A DNA stretch of 43,171 nucleotides from Victivallales bacterium (GTDB lineage: Bacteria; Verrucomicrobiota; Lentisphaeria; Victivallales; GWF2-38-69), in assembly GCA_021733985.1 (NCBI GenBank), contig JAIPJT010000021.1:1-43171 (forward strand), read 5' to 3'. Every line of letters begins with the position of its first letter. The first letter of the stretch is position 1. A program made the position numbers and the translations under genes. Below the pieces are notes generated by a model that saw only the letters and a program-made list of their open reading frames with translations, had not been told where the DNA came from and searched no databases. Of this stretch, positions 6,759-15,512 are shown in pieces.

Positions 6759-7625
6759 ATGTCAGACTTAAGCAAAGGAATAATTTCGGCGATTCTGGGT
6801 TCAGTATCGATCGCGTTTATGGGTGTATCGGTAAAACTCATTGGAGATAATTACAGTAATTTTACATTATTATTTTTCCGTTTTTTTATCAGTTTACTAA
6901 TACTGTTACCGTTAATTCTCAGGGACAGAAACTTTTCTTTTAAAATCAAGTTTCCCGTTTTATACTTTTTTAGAATTTTATTCGGATTTATAGCTATTGC
7001 CTGTTACTTTTTTGCAATTCTGAAAATCCCGCTGACAAATGCAATACTTTTAGAAAGCACATATCCGGTTTTTGTACCAATAGTAATTTTTTTAATTACA
7101 AAAGAGAAAACCAATTTAAAAGTTATTGCCGGAATAATAATCAGTTTTATCGGTATAACTCTGATTATACAGCCGGATAAAAATATTGTTGATATTGACT
7201 CGTTAATCGGACTTTCTGCCGGAATTTGCGCAGCTGTCTCTTATGTTTTTCTGCGCCTGGTACTTTTTAATGACAAAACCCAGGTTAACAATATATTGTT
7301 TTACTTTTTCCTTTTTTGTACATTGGTTTCAGCTCCTATAATGCTGGCAGACTGGCATACCCCTGATTTAACTCACCTTATTATACTTATAAGCGTCGGT
7401 CTTTTCGGATACGGTTATCAGTTTTTCGTTACAAATGCTTTGAAATTAGCTTCAGTTAAAATTGTTTCACCTTTGATATACATATCAGTTATAATAGGCG
7501 GTTTTGCAGACTGGCTTATCTGGAATGACTGTTTGCCGATGTCAATGTATTTCGGAAGCGCAATAACCATACTGGGCGCTGTCATAACAATACTATTCAG
7601 AGATAAATATATTCTTAAGAAATAG
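6759..7625 (+). CDS. EamA/DMT-family membrane transporter
   Basis: This 288-residue protein has about ten hydrophobic segments in two halves, each an EamA repeat of the drug/metabolite transporter superfamily. The start SDLSKGIISAILGSVSIAFMGVSVKLIG is the first helix, and FFRFFISLLILLPLIL and LESTYPVFVPIVIFLI are typical of the first repeat. An AAGGGA site supports the ATG. Members export small metabolites such as amino acids or nucleosides, and nothing here fixes the substrate. Its divergent neighbour is purB. A second, only distantly similar family member is at 18674. Confidence 0.85.
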   Translation: MSDLSKGIISAILGSVSIAFMGVSVKLIGDNYSNFTLLFFRFFISLLILLPLILRDRNFSFKIKFPVLYFFRILFGFIAIACYFFAILKIPLTNAILLESTYPVFVPIVIFLITKEKTNLKVIAGIIISFIGITLIIQPDKNIVDIDSLIGLSAGICAAVSYVFLRLVLFNDKTQVNNILFYFFLFCTLVSAPIMLADWHTPDLTHLIILISVGLFGYGYQFFVTNALKLASVKIVSPLIYISVIIGGFADWLIWNDCLPMSMYFGSAITILGAVITILFRDKYILKK

Positions 7626-7695
7626 ACCGAAGGGGCCGCAGACCATAGACCGCAGTCCCTGTAGTCTAAAGTTACTGCATCGGAATTTTCGGGAC

Positions 7696-7736
7696 TTGAC
7701 TGTTTGTATTTTTTACTGTTTAAAGATATCTTTAAA
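7696..7736 (+). promoter_or_regulatory. Promoter with 18-bp perfect palindrome upstream of larC
   Basis: TTGACT (7696-7701) and TTTAAA (7719-7724) are 17 bases apart. The -10 box forms the left half of a perfect palindrome, TTTAAAGATATCTTTAAA (7719-7736), ending 49 bases before larC. A palindrome over a -10 box is a classic repressor site. Its regulator is unknown. Confidence 0.45.
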
Positions 7737-7785
7737 TGTTAAAATACAAAAAAAATAAACAAGACTTTTCATAAGAGAAAACTGT

Positions 7786-9009
7786 ATGGCAAGAATTTTA
7801 TATATTGAACCTTATGCCGGCATTGCAGGCGATATGTTTGCCGGAAGTGTATTAGGATTATTAGAAAATACAGAAGAATATTTTAAACAGCTTTATTCGC
7901 TGCCCATCAGAGATGATTTTGAAGTCAGGCTGAATGATACTGCTAAATCGGGAATATCGGCCAAACGTTTTGAGGTAATTTTAAAGTCCAGCAGTCAAAG
8001 CATGCACAAAGATATGGGAAGGCATCTTTCAGAGATCATTACTGTTATAAATACTGCAGAAAAAATATCCGATAATGCCAAAAATACTGCAGTCAGTATT
8101 TTTAAAAACTTAGCTGAAGCTGAAGCATCAGTCCATGATTCGACATTAGAAAAAGTGCATTTCCACGAAGTAGGAGCTGTTGATGCGATAATAGATATCT
8201 GTTCAGCAGCAATAGCAGTAGACCTTCTGAATGTCGATTCAGTTGTCTCTGCCCCTGTTTCTGTTGGCACAGGTACAGTTAAGTGCTGCCACGGAATACT
8301 TCCCGTGCCTGTCCCCGCAGTCGTGGAACTCCTGGAGGGAATGCCTATAAATAAAACCCTGATCAAGACAGAATTAACCACTCCTACCGGGGCAGCTGTA
8401 TTAAAAACACTGGTAGACTGCTGGAATCCTGAAATTGCAGGAACAGTTCTAAAATCAAATTACAGTGCCGGGACCAAAGATCTTGACGGCATACCTAACA
8501 TATTAAGGACCTCTATTATTAAAACACCTGATAGAAAAGCAGATAACGAGCTGAACGATGAGGTAGCTATTATAGAAAGCAATATTGATGATTACCCCGG
8601 GGAACATTTTACAGCTCTGGAAAAAGCGCTGTTCAATGCCGGGGCCCTGGATTATATTTTAGTCCCCGGGACAATGAAAAAAAGCCGCCCCGGCCTTCTG
8701 CTGCAGGTTATTTGCCCAAAAAACAAATTCGGTAAAATTGCAGAAGTAATTTTCTCTGACACAACTACAAACGGCATACGTTTCAGGAACGAGAAAAGAA
8801 TTAAACTGAACCGTAAGATTGTTTCAATCGATACACCTTTAGGAACAATTACTGCAAAGCTGTGTTATAATGGAAATAGATTTCTAAAAGCAAAGCCGGA
8901 ACAGGAAGAAGTTGAACGAATAGCTTCAGAATCCGGTAAAAACTATATTTCCGTACTGAATGAAATCAATTATTATATTCAGGAATGGACAAAGTTAGAG
9001 CGCCTATAA
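7786..9009 (+). CDS. larC: Nickel-pincer cofactor biosynthesis protein LarC
   Basis: LarC (407 residues) inserts nickel into the pyridinium-dithiocarboxylate pincer cofactor, using CTP, the last step before lactate racemase and related enzymes. Family marks are IEPYAGIAGDMFAGS (5-20), EKVHFHEVGAVDAIIDI, SAPVSVGTGTVKCCHGILPVP and TTPTGAAVLKTL. The length shows a full, unsplit LarC, whereas Lactobacillus larC is split by a programmed frameshift. larA, larB and larE are not in the window. A small overlapping frame at 8985-9182 is not credible. Confidence 0.93.
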   Translation: MARILYIEPYAGIAGDMFAGSVLGLLENTEEYFKQLYSLPIRDDFEVRLNDTAKSGISAKRFEVILKSSSQSMHKDMGRHLSEIITVINTAEKISDNAKNTAVSIFKNLAEAEASVHDSTLEKVHFHEVGAVDAIIDICSAAIAVDLLNVDSVVSAPVSVGTGTVKCCHGILPVPVPAVVELLEGMPINKTLIKTELTTPTGAAVLKTLVDCWNPEIAGTVLKSNYSAGTKDLDGIPNILRTSIIKTPDRKADNELNDEVAIIESNIDDYPGEHFTALEKALFNAGALDYILVPGTMKKSRPGLLLQVICPKNKFGKIAEVIFSDTTTNGIRFRNEKRIKLNRKIVSIDTPLGTITAKLCYNGNRFLKAKPEQEEVERIASESGKNYISVLNEINYYIQEWTKLERL

Positions 9010-9096
9010 AAATGGTTATTGATAAAAGCAAAGCTGTTAAACACTTTACAGCAGGCCGACTGAGAATATTAAGTGAAGTAGATACATTCTGTATTT

Positions 9097-9140
9097 CTTA
9101 TCAAACCGTTAAGTCAGCGTTATTTCGCTTAACGGATAAG
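9097..9140 (+). terminator. Hairpin downstream of larC
   Basis: CTTATC and CCGTTAAG (9097-9102, 9106-9113) pair with CTTAACGG and ATAAG (9128-9140), forming a 13-bp stem with a small internal bulge. It lies between larC and the following exported protein. Without a strong T run, the terminator role is only likely. Confidence 0.45.
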
Positions 9141-9240
9141 AAAACTTTGATTCAGAATACTGCTCCAACTGCATCTTATTGAATTTTTTCTCTAAATCGT
9201 AAACAGAACAACTAAAATACTTATATGAACAGGAACTAAT

Positions 9241-12200
9241 ATGACTAAAAAACTTATTTTCTTTTCGACAATAATTCTTTTTCTATCAATACAGTTTGCT
9301 ACCACAGCCTGGAACAAAGGCTATTCAACCGGAATAACAACTTCAGATAAAATATACAAAAGGGCTGAAAAACTTAAAGCAACGGATTACCCAAATGCCA
9401 ATAGCATAATAGTAAATGATTTAACAATAGAAAGTTACAAGCCTGACGGAACCGGAACAGCCTGGAACGACTGCTCCGTTAAAATATTTACAGAAAAAGG
9501 AAAACGTGAAAACAGAACTTATAATATTCCGTTCTCTGCAGATTATTCTAAAGTAAAGATCACTTTGGCTGAAATTATCAGTAAAAACGGCAAAGTAGAA
9601 AAAATAAATATACCTGAACAGAGCAAAACAACGATAGCCTCATCGCAGATGGCATCAAATATTTTTAACCCTAACAGCAAAGTTATCTCTCTTAATGTAC
9701 CGGGCCTTAAAATTGGAGACACCTTTAGAATCGTGACTTGTACAGATAATTTCAAAAACCCGATCCCAAACACCTGGAGCAATCTTGTTACTTTTGAAGG
9801 GACTGCTCCGATATATCATCAGTCGTATACTGTTAAAGCTCCACATTCACTGCCTTTAAAAAAGACCGCAGTCCTCGACAGAGTTGAAGATACCTTAAAC
9901 TTTTCAAAAAATGAAACATTGAAGGGAATAACTTACAGGTGGGAAGCCGAGAATGTGCCGAGAATGTTTCCTGAACCTCAAATGCCGGCACTGAGCTCTG
10001 TTGTACAGCGGGTTGCTGTAAGCACAATTCCGTCCTGGGGTTATATATCAAAGTGGTACTGGAATCTGTGCAAACCTCATATGGAAACATCTACTCCTGA
10101 AATGAAAGAAAAGGCTCATGAATTAATTAAAAACTCGGTAAATGACAGCAGCAGAATAAAGAATATTTTTGATTTTGTCTCACAAAAAATAAGATATATG
10201 GGGCTTATCGCTGAAAAAAAAGCGCCTGGAATGGAGCCTCATGACGTGAAACTTACTTTTAACAACAGATATGGAGTATGCAGGGACAAAGCGGTTCTTC
10301 TTGCCGAAATGCTGAGACTCGCGGGCTTTAAGGCATTTCCGGTTTTAATTAAAGTCGGACCTAAGCTTGACAAGGAGGTACCAATGGCCTGGTTCAACCA
10401 TGCCATTACATGCGTCAAACTTGGAGACAAAACAATCCTTATGGATCCCACTAATGAAAACACAAAAGAAATTTTCCCCGCATACTTAAGCAATTTAAGC
10501 TATATAATAGCTGATCCGGAAGAAAATAAACTGCATACTTCCTCGGTAATTCCTGCAGGTAAAAATATGATGAACATAAAAACTTCCGGTACTCTGGATA
10601 AAAAAGGAGTTCTGACCGCTACTACTGTAATCAGATGCCGTGGTATAAACGATACTATTTATAGAAATTTTCTGAGTAGACGGACACCGGCACAGCTTGA
10701 ACAGCTTTTTGACAAAGTTTTCAGGTATATAATTCCTTCTTCAGAAATCATAAAACTCGATATTCACCCTGAAAATCTGCAGAACACAAACGAGGAAATT
10801 AAGCTGGTCATTAAATTTACTTCCAATAATGAGCTGGTAAAAGGTAAAACTAAGGCCATGCTTGACTTACCCTGGATAGGAAAATCATTAGGATTTGTTA
10901 AGCAGGTAACACAGGCAGCAGGCCTTGAAAAAAGAAAGTATCCGTTAGTAACTTCATTTACCTGCGGTTATAAAGAAACAATAAAAATTAAACTGAATAA
11001 TTCCCGCTTAAAACTTTCACACGTTCCTGAATATAAAGCTGTTAATTCTAAGATTTTAACCTGTAGCCGGAATGTAAATGTTAAAAACAACCGATTTACC
11101 GGCAAAAGTATGTTAAAAGTCAAAAAAGTTGAATTCACTCCAAAGGAATACCTTCAGCTAAAAAGTTATCTTAAAGAACTCGAAGTAAACAACAGGAAAA
11201 AAATTATATTCAATATCCCGCCGGTTAAAAAAGTCAAAGAAAAAAGCGATTCTGTTATCCTGAACAAAACCGCGAAATTAAAATTAAAAAATAAACATTG
11301 CTGGCAGGAGGAATATAAAATTGAAAGAAAGATTCTCACTTATAACGGTAAAAAAGAATATTCAGAAATAAAAATCCCCTATAACCCGGCCTGGGAAAAA
11401 ATAAGTATTAAAGATGCAGAAGTCATAAACAAAAGCGGAAAAATTTCCAGACTCACTGAAAATGAAATTAACATAATGGATGCTTCCTGGAACAGCACAG
11501 CACCGCGTTATCCGGGCGGAAAAATCTTCGTAGCAAATTTGCCTTCAGTAGATATCGGTTCCGTAATTAAATATACTCTGATCAAAAAGGTGAAGGGCAG
11601 GCCTTTCTTCTCCACTGCCTTCAGTTTCCAGACGTTCAGTCCAGTCAAAAAATTGAAAACAGTCCTGGAATACCCCGAAAACCTGGATTTAAAATTATAT
11701 AAAATGAAAACGGATAATATAAAAGAAATTAAATCTACTGAACAAAGTACAGCAAAATACACTTGGAGCGCAGAAGATATTCCTGCTGTTAAAAAAGTTT
11801 CATCTTTACCTCCCAAATGGACGTTCTTACCAACGATCATAGTTTCAACCGGAAGTTGGGAAAACTATACCGCAGCTGTCAAAAAAAAATTAAGCAAAAA
11901 TGCGCAAAATACAACAAAAATAAAGCATGTTGCTCATTCCCTTATAAAGGATAAAAAAACAGAAAAAGAAAAAATTAAAGCTGTAAAAAATTATATAGCT
12001 GAAAATATACGGCGTGCAGGCCCTTCATTTACATCTATGCCGTTAAGCGCAATAAGTAAAGCAGATACAACACTCAAAGACGGTTACGGTAACAGCGCCG
12101 ACTGTGCTGTTTTATTATACTCTATGCTTAAGTCTCTCGGATTTGAACCTGAATTTGTTCTCGCTTCAAACATTCCGTATTTACAGGAAATCCTAACCCC

Positions 12201-13029
12201 GGTTAAGGAAACACCTCTGAGAAGCCTTTTAAAAGATGTACTGATTAAAGTCAGTCTGTCAGAAAGTGAAACTGTTTTCCTTAATGACACAGATGAATAT
12301 GCAGCTCTCGGAACTACAGCACATCAGGGGCGTACAGGTTACGACTTAAATATGGATAAATTTTTTAAAATAAAAGCGCTGAAAAACAAAGCCGATAAAA
12401 TGGAGGTTTTTTATAACCTTGAAGTATCCGGAAACGGCTGCGCAAATTTAAGTGTAATGAAAAAATATTACGGTAATAATTACTCTTTAAAAAAGAAAAA
12501 ATTTGCAAGAATGCGTCCGGAAGACAGAAATCGCTATTATCAGCGAAGAATAGCGAATATTTCTCAGCTCGCTGTCCCGACTGCAGAATTGTATACGAAC
12601 TTCAAAAAATATCCGGGAATAGAAAAATATTCAGCAAAAATCAGCAGCTATGCAATTCCGGAAAACAACTACTTCCATTTTGCCCTGCCACTCCGGTTCA
12701 AGTTTATCCTTAACCTTGATGCAAACAAAAGGGAACTTCCGTTTTTTCTCAGCAACGCCCGCAATATTGACTTCTATATAACTACTAAACTGCCGAATAA
12801 TTATACAGACATTCTGATACATCCTGAAACTAATATTTTTACCCTGCCCGATAATTCAGGAATAATTTCAGTAAAATCAACAAAAATCGATAATACTACT
12901 TATAAAAATAATATTCTGATTAATACAAAGCCGGCAATTTATTCAAAAGAGGCTTACAGGGAAGCAGTTCGGATAAATAAACTTATAACTTCCCCGGAGA
13001 CTAAAACCTTTTTGTTAAAAAAGAAATAA
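9241..13029 (+). CDS. Exported protein with two DUF3857/transglutaminase-like modules
   Basis: This 1262-residue protein begins with a signal peptide (about 1-22). Module 1 is a DUF3857 beta domain (about 50-270) plus a transglutaminase-like core (about 300-405) with an intact triad: Cys347 in RYGVCRDKA, His387 in WFNHAITC and Asp402 in MDPT. Module 2 repeats the layout (DUF3857-like about 670-860, core about 900-1040). It keeps Cys955 in NSADCAVLL and an Asp at 1016/1018, but has Asp999 where the histidine belongs. The C-terminal part is beta-rich with no anchor. The substrate is unknown, and the family is often envelope-linked. Module 2 is probably inactive. The gene stands alone, convergent with rpe. 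Confidence 0.82.
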   Translation: MTKKLIFFSTIILFLSIQFATTAWNKGYSTGITTSDKIYKRAEKLKATDYPNANSIIVNDLTIESYKPDGTGTAWNDCSVKIFTEKGKRENRTYNIPFSADYSKVKITLAEIISKNGKVEKINIPEQSKTTIASSQMASNIFNPNSKVISLNVPGLKIGDTFRIVTCTDNFKNPIPNTWSNLVTFEGTAPIYHQSYTVKAPHSLPLKKTAVLDRVEDTLNFSKNETLKGITYRWEAENVPRMFPEPQMPALSSVVQRVAVSTIPSWGYISKWYWNLCKPHMETSTPEMKEKAHELIKNSVNDSSRIKNIFDFVSQKIRYMGLIAEKKAPGMEPHDVKLTFNNRYGVCRDKAVLLAEMLRLAGFKAFPVLIKVGPKLDKEVPMAWFNHAITCVKLGDKTILMDPTNENTKEIFPAYLSNLSYIIADPEENKLHTSSVIPAGKNMMNIKTSGTLDKKGVLTATTVIRCRGINDTIYRNFLSRRTPAQLEQLFDKVFRYIIPSSEIIKLDIHPENLQNTNEEIKLVIKFTSNNELVKGKTKAMLDLPWIGKSLGFVKQVTQAAGLEKRKYPLVTSFTCGYKETIKIKLNNSRLKLSHVPEYKAVNSKILTCSRNVNVKNNRFTGKSMLKVKKVEFTPKEYLQLKSYLKELEVNNRKKIIFNIPPVKKVKEKSDSVILNKTAKLKLKNKHCWQEEYKIERKILTYNGKKEYSEIKIPYNPAWEKISIKDAEVINKSGKISRLTENEINIMDASWNSTAPRYPGGKIFVANLPSVDIGSVIKYTLIKKVKGRPFFSTAFSFQTFSPVKKLKTVLEYPENLDLKLYKMKTDNIKEIKSTEQSTAKYTWSAEDIPAVKKVSSLPPKWTFLPTIIVSTGSWENYTAAVKKKLSKNAQNTTKIKHVAHSLIKDKKTEKEKIKAVKNYIAENIRRAGPSFTSMPLSAISKADTTLKDGYGNSADCAVLLYSMLKSLGFEPEFVLASNIPYLQEILTPVKETPLRSLLKDVLIKVSLSESETVFLNDTDEYAALGTTAHQGRTGYDLNMDKFFKIKALKNKADKMEVFYNLEVSGNGCANLSVMKKYYGNNYSLKKKKFARMRPEDRNRYYQRRIANISQLAVPTAELYTNFKKYPGIEKYSAKISSYAIPENNYFHFALPLRFKFILNLDANKRELPFFLSNARNIDFYITTKLPNNYTDILIHPETNIFTLPDNSGIISVKSTKIDNTTYKNNILINTKPAIYSKEAYREAVRINKLITSPETKTFLLKKK

Positions 13030-13058
13030 CTTGATTTAATGCTTCTTTGATATATTAA

Positions 13059-13748
13059 TCAGGCTGTAAGCATGGTCTTTTTTAATATATCAATTGCTGC
13101 TTTTACTCCCATTGGATGTCGGAAAACCGAGGTACCGGCAACAAAATTATTTGCTCCATTATCAAAAGCTGTTTTAACAGTTTCTTCATTAATACCGCCG
13201 TCAACCTGAATATGGACATTACTGTTGGCGGATTTTATTTTTTCTCGTAAAACCCGGACTTTATCCATCATATCGGGCATAAATTTTTGACCGCCGAACC
13301 CAGGTTCAACTGTCATAACAAGAATCATATCAACCTCCGAGAGGTATGGCAGTACCGATTCAACAGAGGTTTTGGGTTTTATGGAAATACCGGCAGTTTT
13401 ATTATAATACTTTACTTTCTCAATTACTTCCCGGGGAGAATTATTCGATTCCACATGGAAAGTAATATGGTCTGCTCCCGCATTGACAAAACTTTCGACA
13501 TATTTAAGCGGATCGGTAATCATCAGATGAGCATCAAAGATCAGACCGGAATATTTTCGTATGCTTTTAATTAAAGGCGGCCCGATCGTCAGGTTCGGGA
13601 CAAAATGCCCGTCCATTATATCAAGATGCAGCAAATCCGCTCCACCCTCTTCGACTCCGCAAATCGCTTTTTTTAAATTAGAAAAATCTGCCGCCAGTAA
13701 AGAAGGAGCAATCAAAATATTATTATTTGATAATTGTTTAAGTTTCAT
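13059..13748 (-). CDS. rpe: Ribulose-phosphate 3-epimerase
   Basis: Rpe (229 residues) interconverts ribulose 5-phosphate and xylulose 5-phosphate in the pentose phosphate pathway. TIM-barrel marks are IAPSLLAADFSNL, LLHLDIMDGHFVPNLTIGPP (metal ligands His and Asp), FDAHLMI, VEPGFGGQKF and QVDGGI. No ribosome site precedes the ATG. A TATAAT sits three bases upstream of it, but the gene is more likely read through from the GlyRS gene 51 bases upstream. All expected catalytic residues appear present. Confidence 0.96.
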   Translation of the reverse strand: MKLKQLSNNNILIAPSLLAADFSNLKKAICGVEEGGADLLHLDIMDGHFVPNLTIGPPLIKSIRKYSGLIFDAHLMITDPLKYVESFVNAGADHITFHVESNNSPREVIEKVKYYNKTAGISIKPKTSVESVLPYLSEVDMILVMTVEPGFGGQKFMPDMMDKVRVLREKIKSANSNVHIQVDGGINEETVKTAFDNGANNFVAGTSVFRHPMGVKAAIDILKKTMLTA

Positions 13749-13799
13749 TGAATTATACTTGCTCTTTTATTTTTATATCGTTTACGGGGGCTGAATACT

Positions 13800-15119
13800 T
13801 TATTTTACTTGATCGTTCAAATAATTTATAAGCTTTCCTGCGGAAACCCTATCCTGCTTCATTGAATCTCTATCACGGACGGTAACTGTATCATCCTCAA
13901 TTGTATCAAAATCTACTGTAATGCAGTAGGGTGTACCGATTTCATCCTGCCTTCTGTAACGTTTGCCTATACTTCCTGTGATATCAAACTCTGATCTGAA
14001 TTGTTTTTTTATGTCATTATATACGCCTTCCGCTTTTTCTGAAAGTTTTTTGGAGAGCGGGAGGACTGCAGCCTGTACAGGCGCTACTTTAAAAGGCAGC
14101 CTCATTACAACTCTGACATCTTCAGCTTTACCTATCTTCTGGGTTTCAGCTGTATCTTCATCATAAGCGTTACACAGGACCGCGAGTGTTGTCCTATCGA
14201 GACCGACAGAAGTTTCAATAACTGTAGGAATAAATTTACTTTTATTTTTCTGATCAAAATATTCAAGATTTTCACCGGAGTATTGCTGGTGCCTCGACAT
14301 ATCCCAGGTGCCTCTATGATGAATGCCCTCAAGTTCACCCCAGCCGAACGGGAACTGATATTCGATGTCAACAGCGGCTTTTGCATAATGTGCAAGTTCA
14401 TCATGCTTATGAATTCTCAGGGTTTCATCAGAAAAGTTAAGGTAATCATAGTAATATTTAGTCCTTTGTTCTTTCCAGTATTCAAACCATTCCATCGCTT
14501 CTTCATCCGCACAGAAATACTCCATTTCCATTTGCGAAAACTCTCTGGAACGGAACGTGAAATTTCTTGGATTAATTTCATTTCTGAATGCCTTACCGAC
14601 CTGGGCAATTCCAAAAGGGAGCTTCTGTCTTGAAGCTATTCTGACGTTATGAAAATTGACAAAAATAGGCTGGCATGTTTCGGCCCTTAAATAGGCGGCA
14701 TGATCTTCGTCTGATATCGGCCCGACATAAGTTTTCATCATAAGATTAAACTCTCGGGGTTCGGTTAAATTTTTCGAACCGCAGTTTGGGCACAAAGAAG
14801 GATCTTCCATCTGATCTACACGGTGTCTTGCCTTGCAGTCTCTGCAGTCTGTCATCAGATCACCGAATTTTTCCAGGTGACCGGAAGCTTTCCATACCAT
14901 AGGATTGCATATAACAGTAGAATCAAGGCCTTCAACATCTTCTCTAGACACAACCATTTCTTTCCACCAAAGATTCTCTATAGCTCTCTTCAGGGTTGTA
15001 CCATAAGGGCCGTAGTCCCAGAAACCATTTATCCCGCCATAAATTTCTGAGCTTTGAAATATAAAACCCCGTCTTTTACATAACGAAACCAGCTTTTCCA
15101 TGCTTACCAGTTCTGACAT
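13800..15119 (-). CDS. glyQS: Glycyl-tRNA synthetase, single-chain (alpha-2) type
   Basis: This 439-residue class II synthetase charges tRNA-Gly. It begins MEKLVSLCKRRGFIFQSSEI and has INGFWDYGPYG (motif 1 region), KAFRNEINPRNFTFRSREFSQMEMEYF (motif 2) and ETSVGLDRTTLAVL (motif 3 with the class II Arg). A short zinc-like insert, DCRDCKARHRVD...CPNCGS, follows motif 1. This is the dimeric type of archaea, eukaryotes and some bacteria, not the alpha2-beta2 type of E. coli. A GAGGAAA site supports the ATG, and another ATG just upstream is out of frame. It is divergent from ileS and upstream of rpe. Confidence 0.96.
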   Translation of the reverse strand: MSELVSMEKLVSLCKRRGFIFQSSEIYGGINGFWDYGPYGTTLKRAIENLWWKEMVVSREDVEGLDSTVICNPMVWKASGHLEKFGDLMTDCRDCKARHRVDQMEDPSLCPNCGSKNLTEPREFNLMMKTYVGPISDEDHAAYLRAETCQPIFVNFHNVRIASRQKLPFGIAQVGKAFRNEINPRNFTFRSREFSQMEMEYFCADEEAMEWFEYWKEQRTKYYYDYLNFSDETLRIHKHDELAHYAKAAVDIEYQFPFGWGELEGIHHRGTWDMSRHQQYSGENLEYFDQKNKSKFIPTVIETSVGLDRTTLAVLCNAYDEDTAETQKIGKAEDVRVVMRLPFKVAPVQAAVLPLSKKLSEKAEGVYNDIKKQFRSEFDITGSIGKRYRRQDEIGTPYCITVDFDTIEDDTVTVRDRDSMKQDRVSAGKLINYLNDQVK

Positions 15120-15512
15120 TTTCCATTTTCCTCAAAGTTAATTATATTAAATTTATTAATTTATCATTGTTTCTGTATCGGATTTCTAAATCTGTCCGGC
15201 ATAATCTACTACAAAAACATATAAAATAAATAGAGAGTATTTGAAAGATATAATATTTTAAGTAAATTTTAACCTCTGGATAAATTTTATTTAGAGTATT
15301 GAGGAAAAAGAAAGACAGGATTATGATAAATTCAGTTTCAGCAAATACAGTATATTACAGCGTCGGCTTCATAATATCTGTCTACTCTATTACCGGTTAA
15401 ACCCAATTTATGCATAGACCGGGTTAAAGCTACCGTTTACACTGTAATTCCTACTCTTAGGCAATTATGAATTTTATTAGTATCACAAAATTAAATAAAT
15501 CAGGAAAATAAA
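15120..15512. other. Intergenic region between glyQS and ileS, with a small palindrome
   Basis: This 393-base shared upstream region of two synthetase genes has no open frame I can support and no T-box features (no specifier stem or TGGNACC). The one structured item is an imperfect palindrome at 15404-15434: TTAAACCC at the left and GGGTTAA at the right around TTATGCATA. Both halves match a motif also seen at 25626, 35575 and 35847. I found no confident promoter for either gene. Confidence 0.5.

Noticed and set aside
8985-9182. 65-codon frame overlapping the end of larC
   Set aside because: It crosses a strong hairpin (9097-9140), overlaps larC by 25 bases and shows no recognisable composition or motif.
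13735-13760. TATAAT three bases before rpe as a leaderless promoter
   Set aside because: Too close to the ATG to give a start upstream of it, and rpe is only 51 bases after the GlyRS gene, so read-through is more likely.
15120-15512. T-box leader upstream of ileS
   Set aside because: No T-box sequence (TGGNACCGCG), specifier loop or antiterminator is visible.
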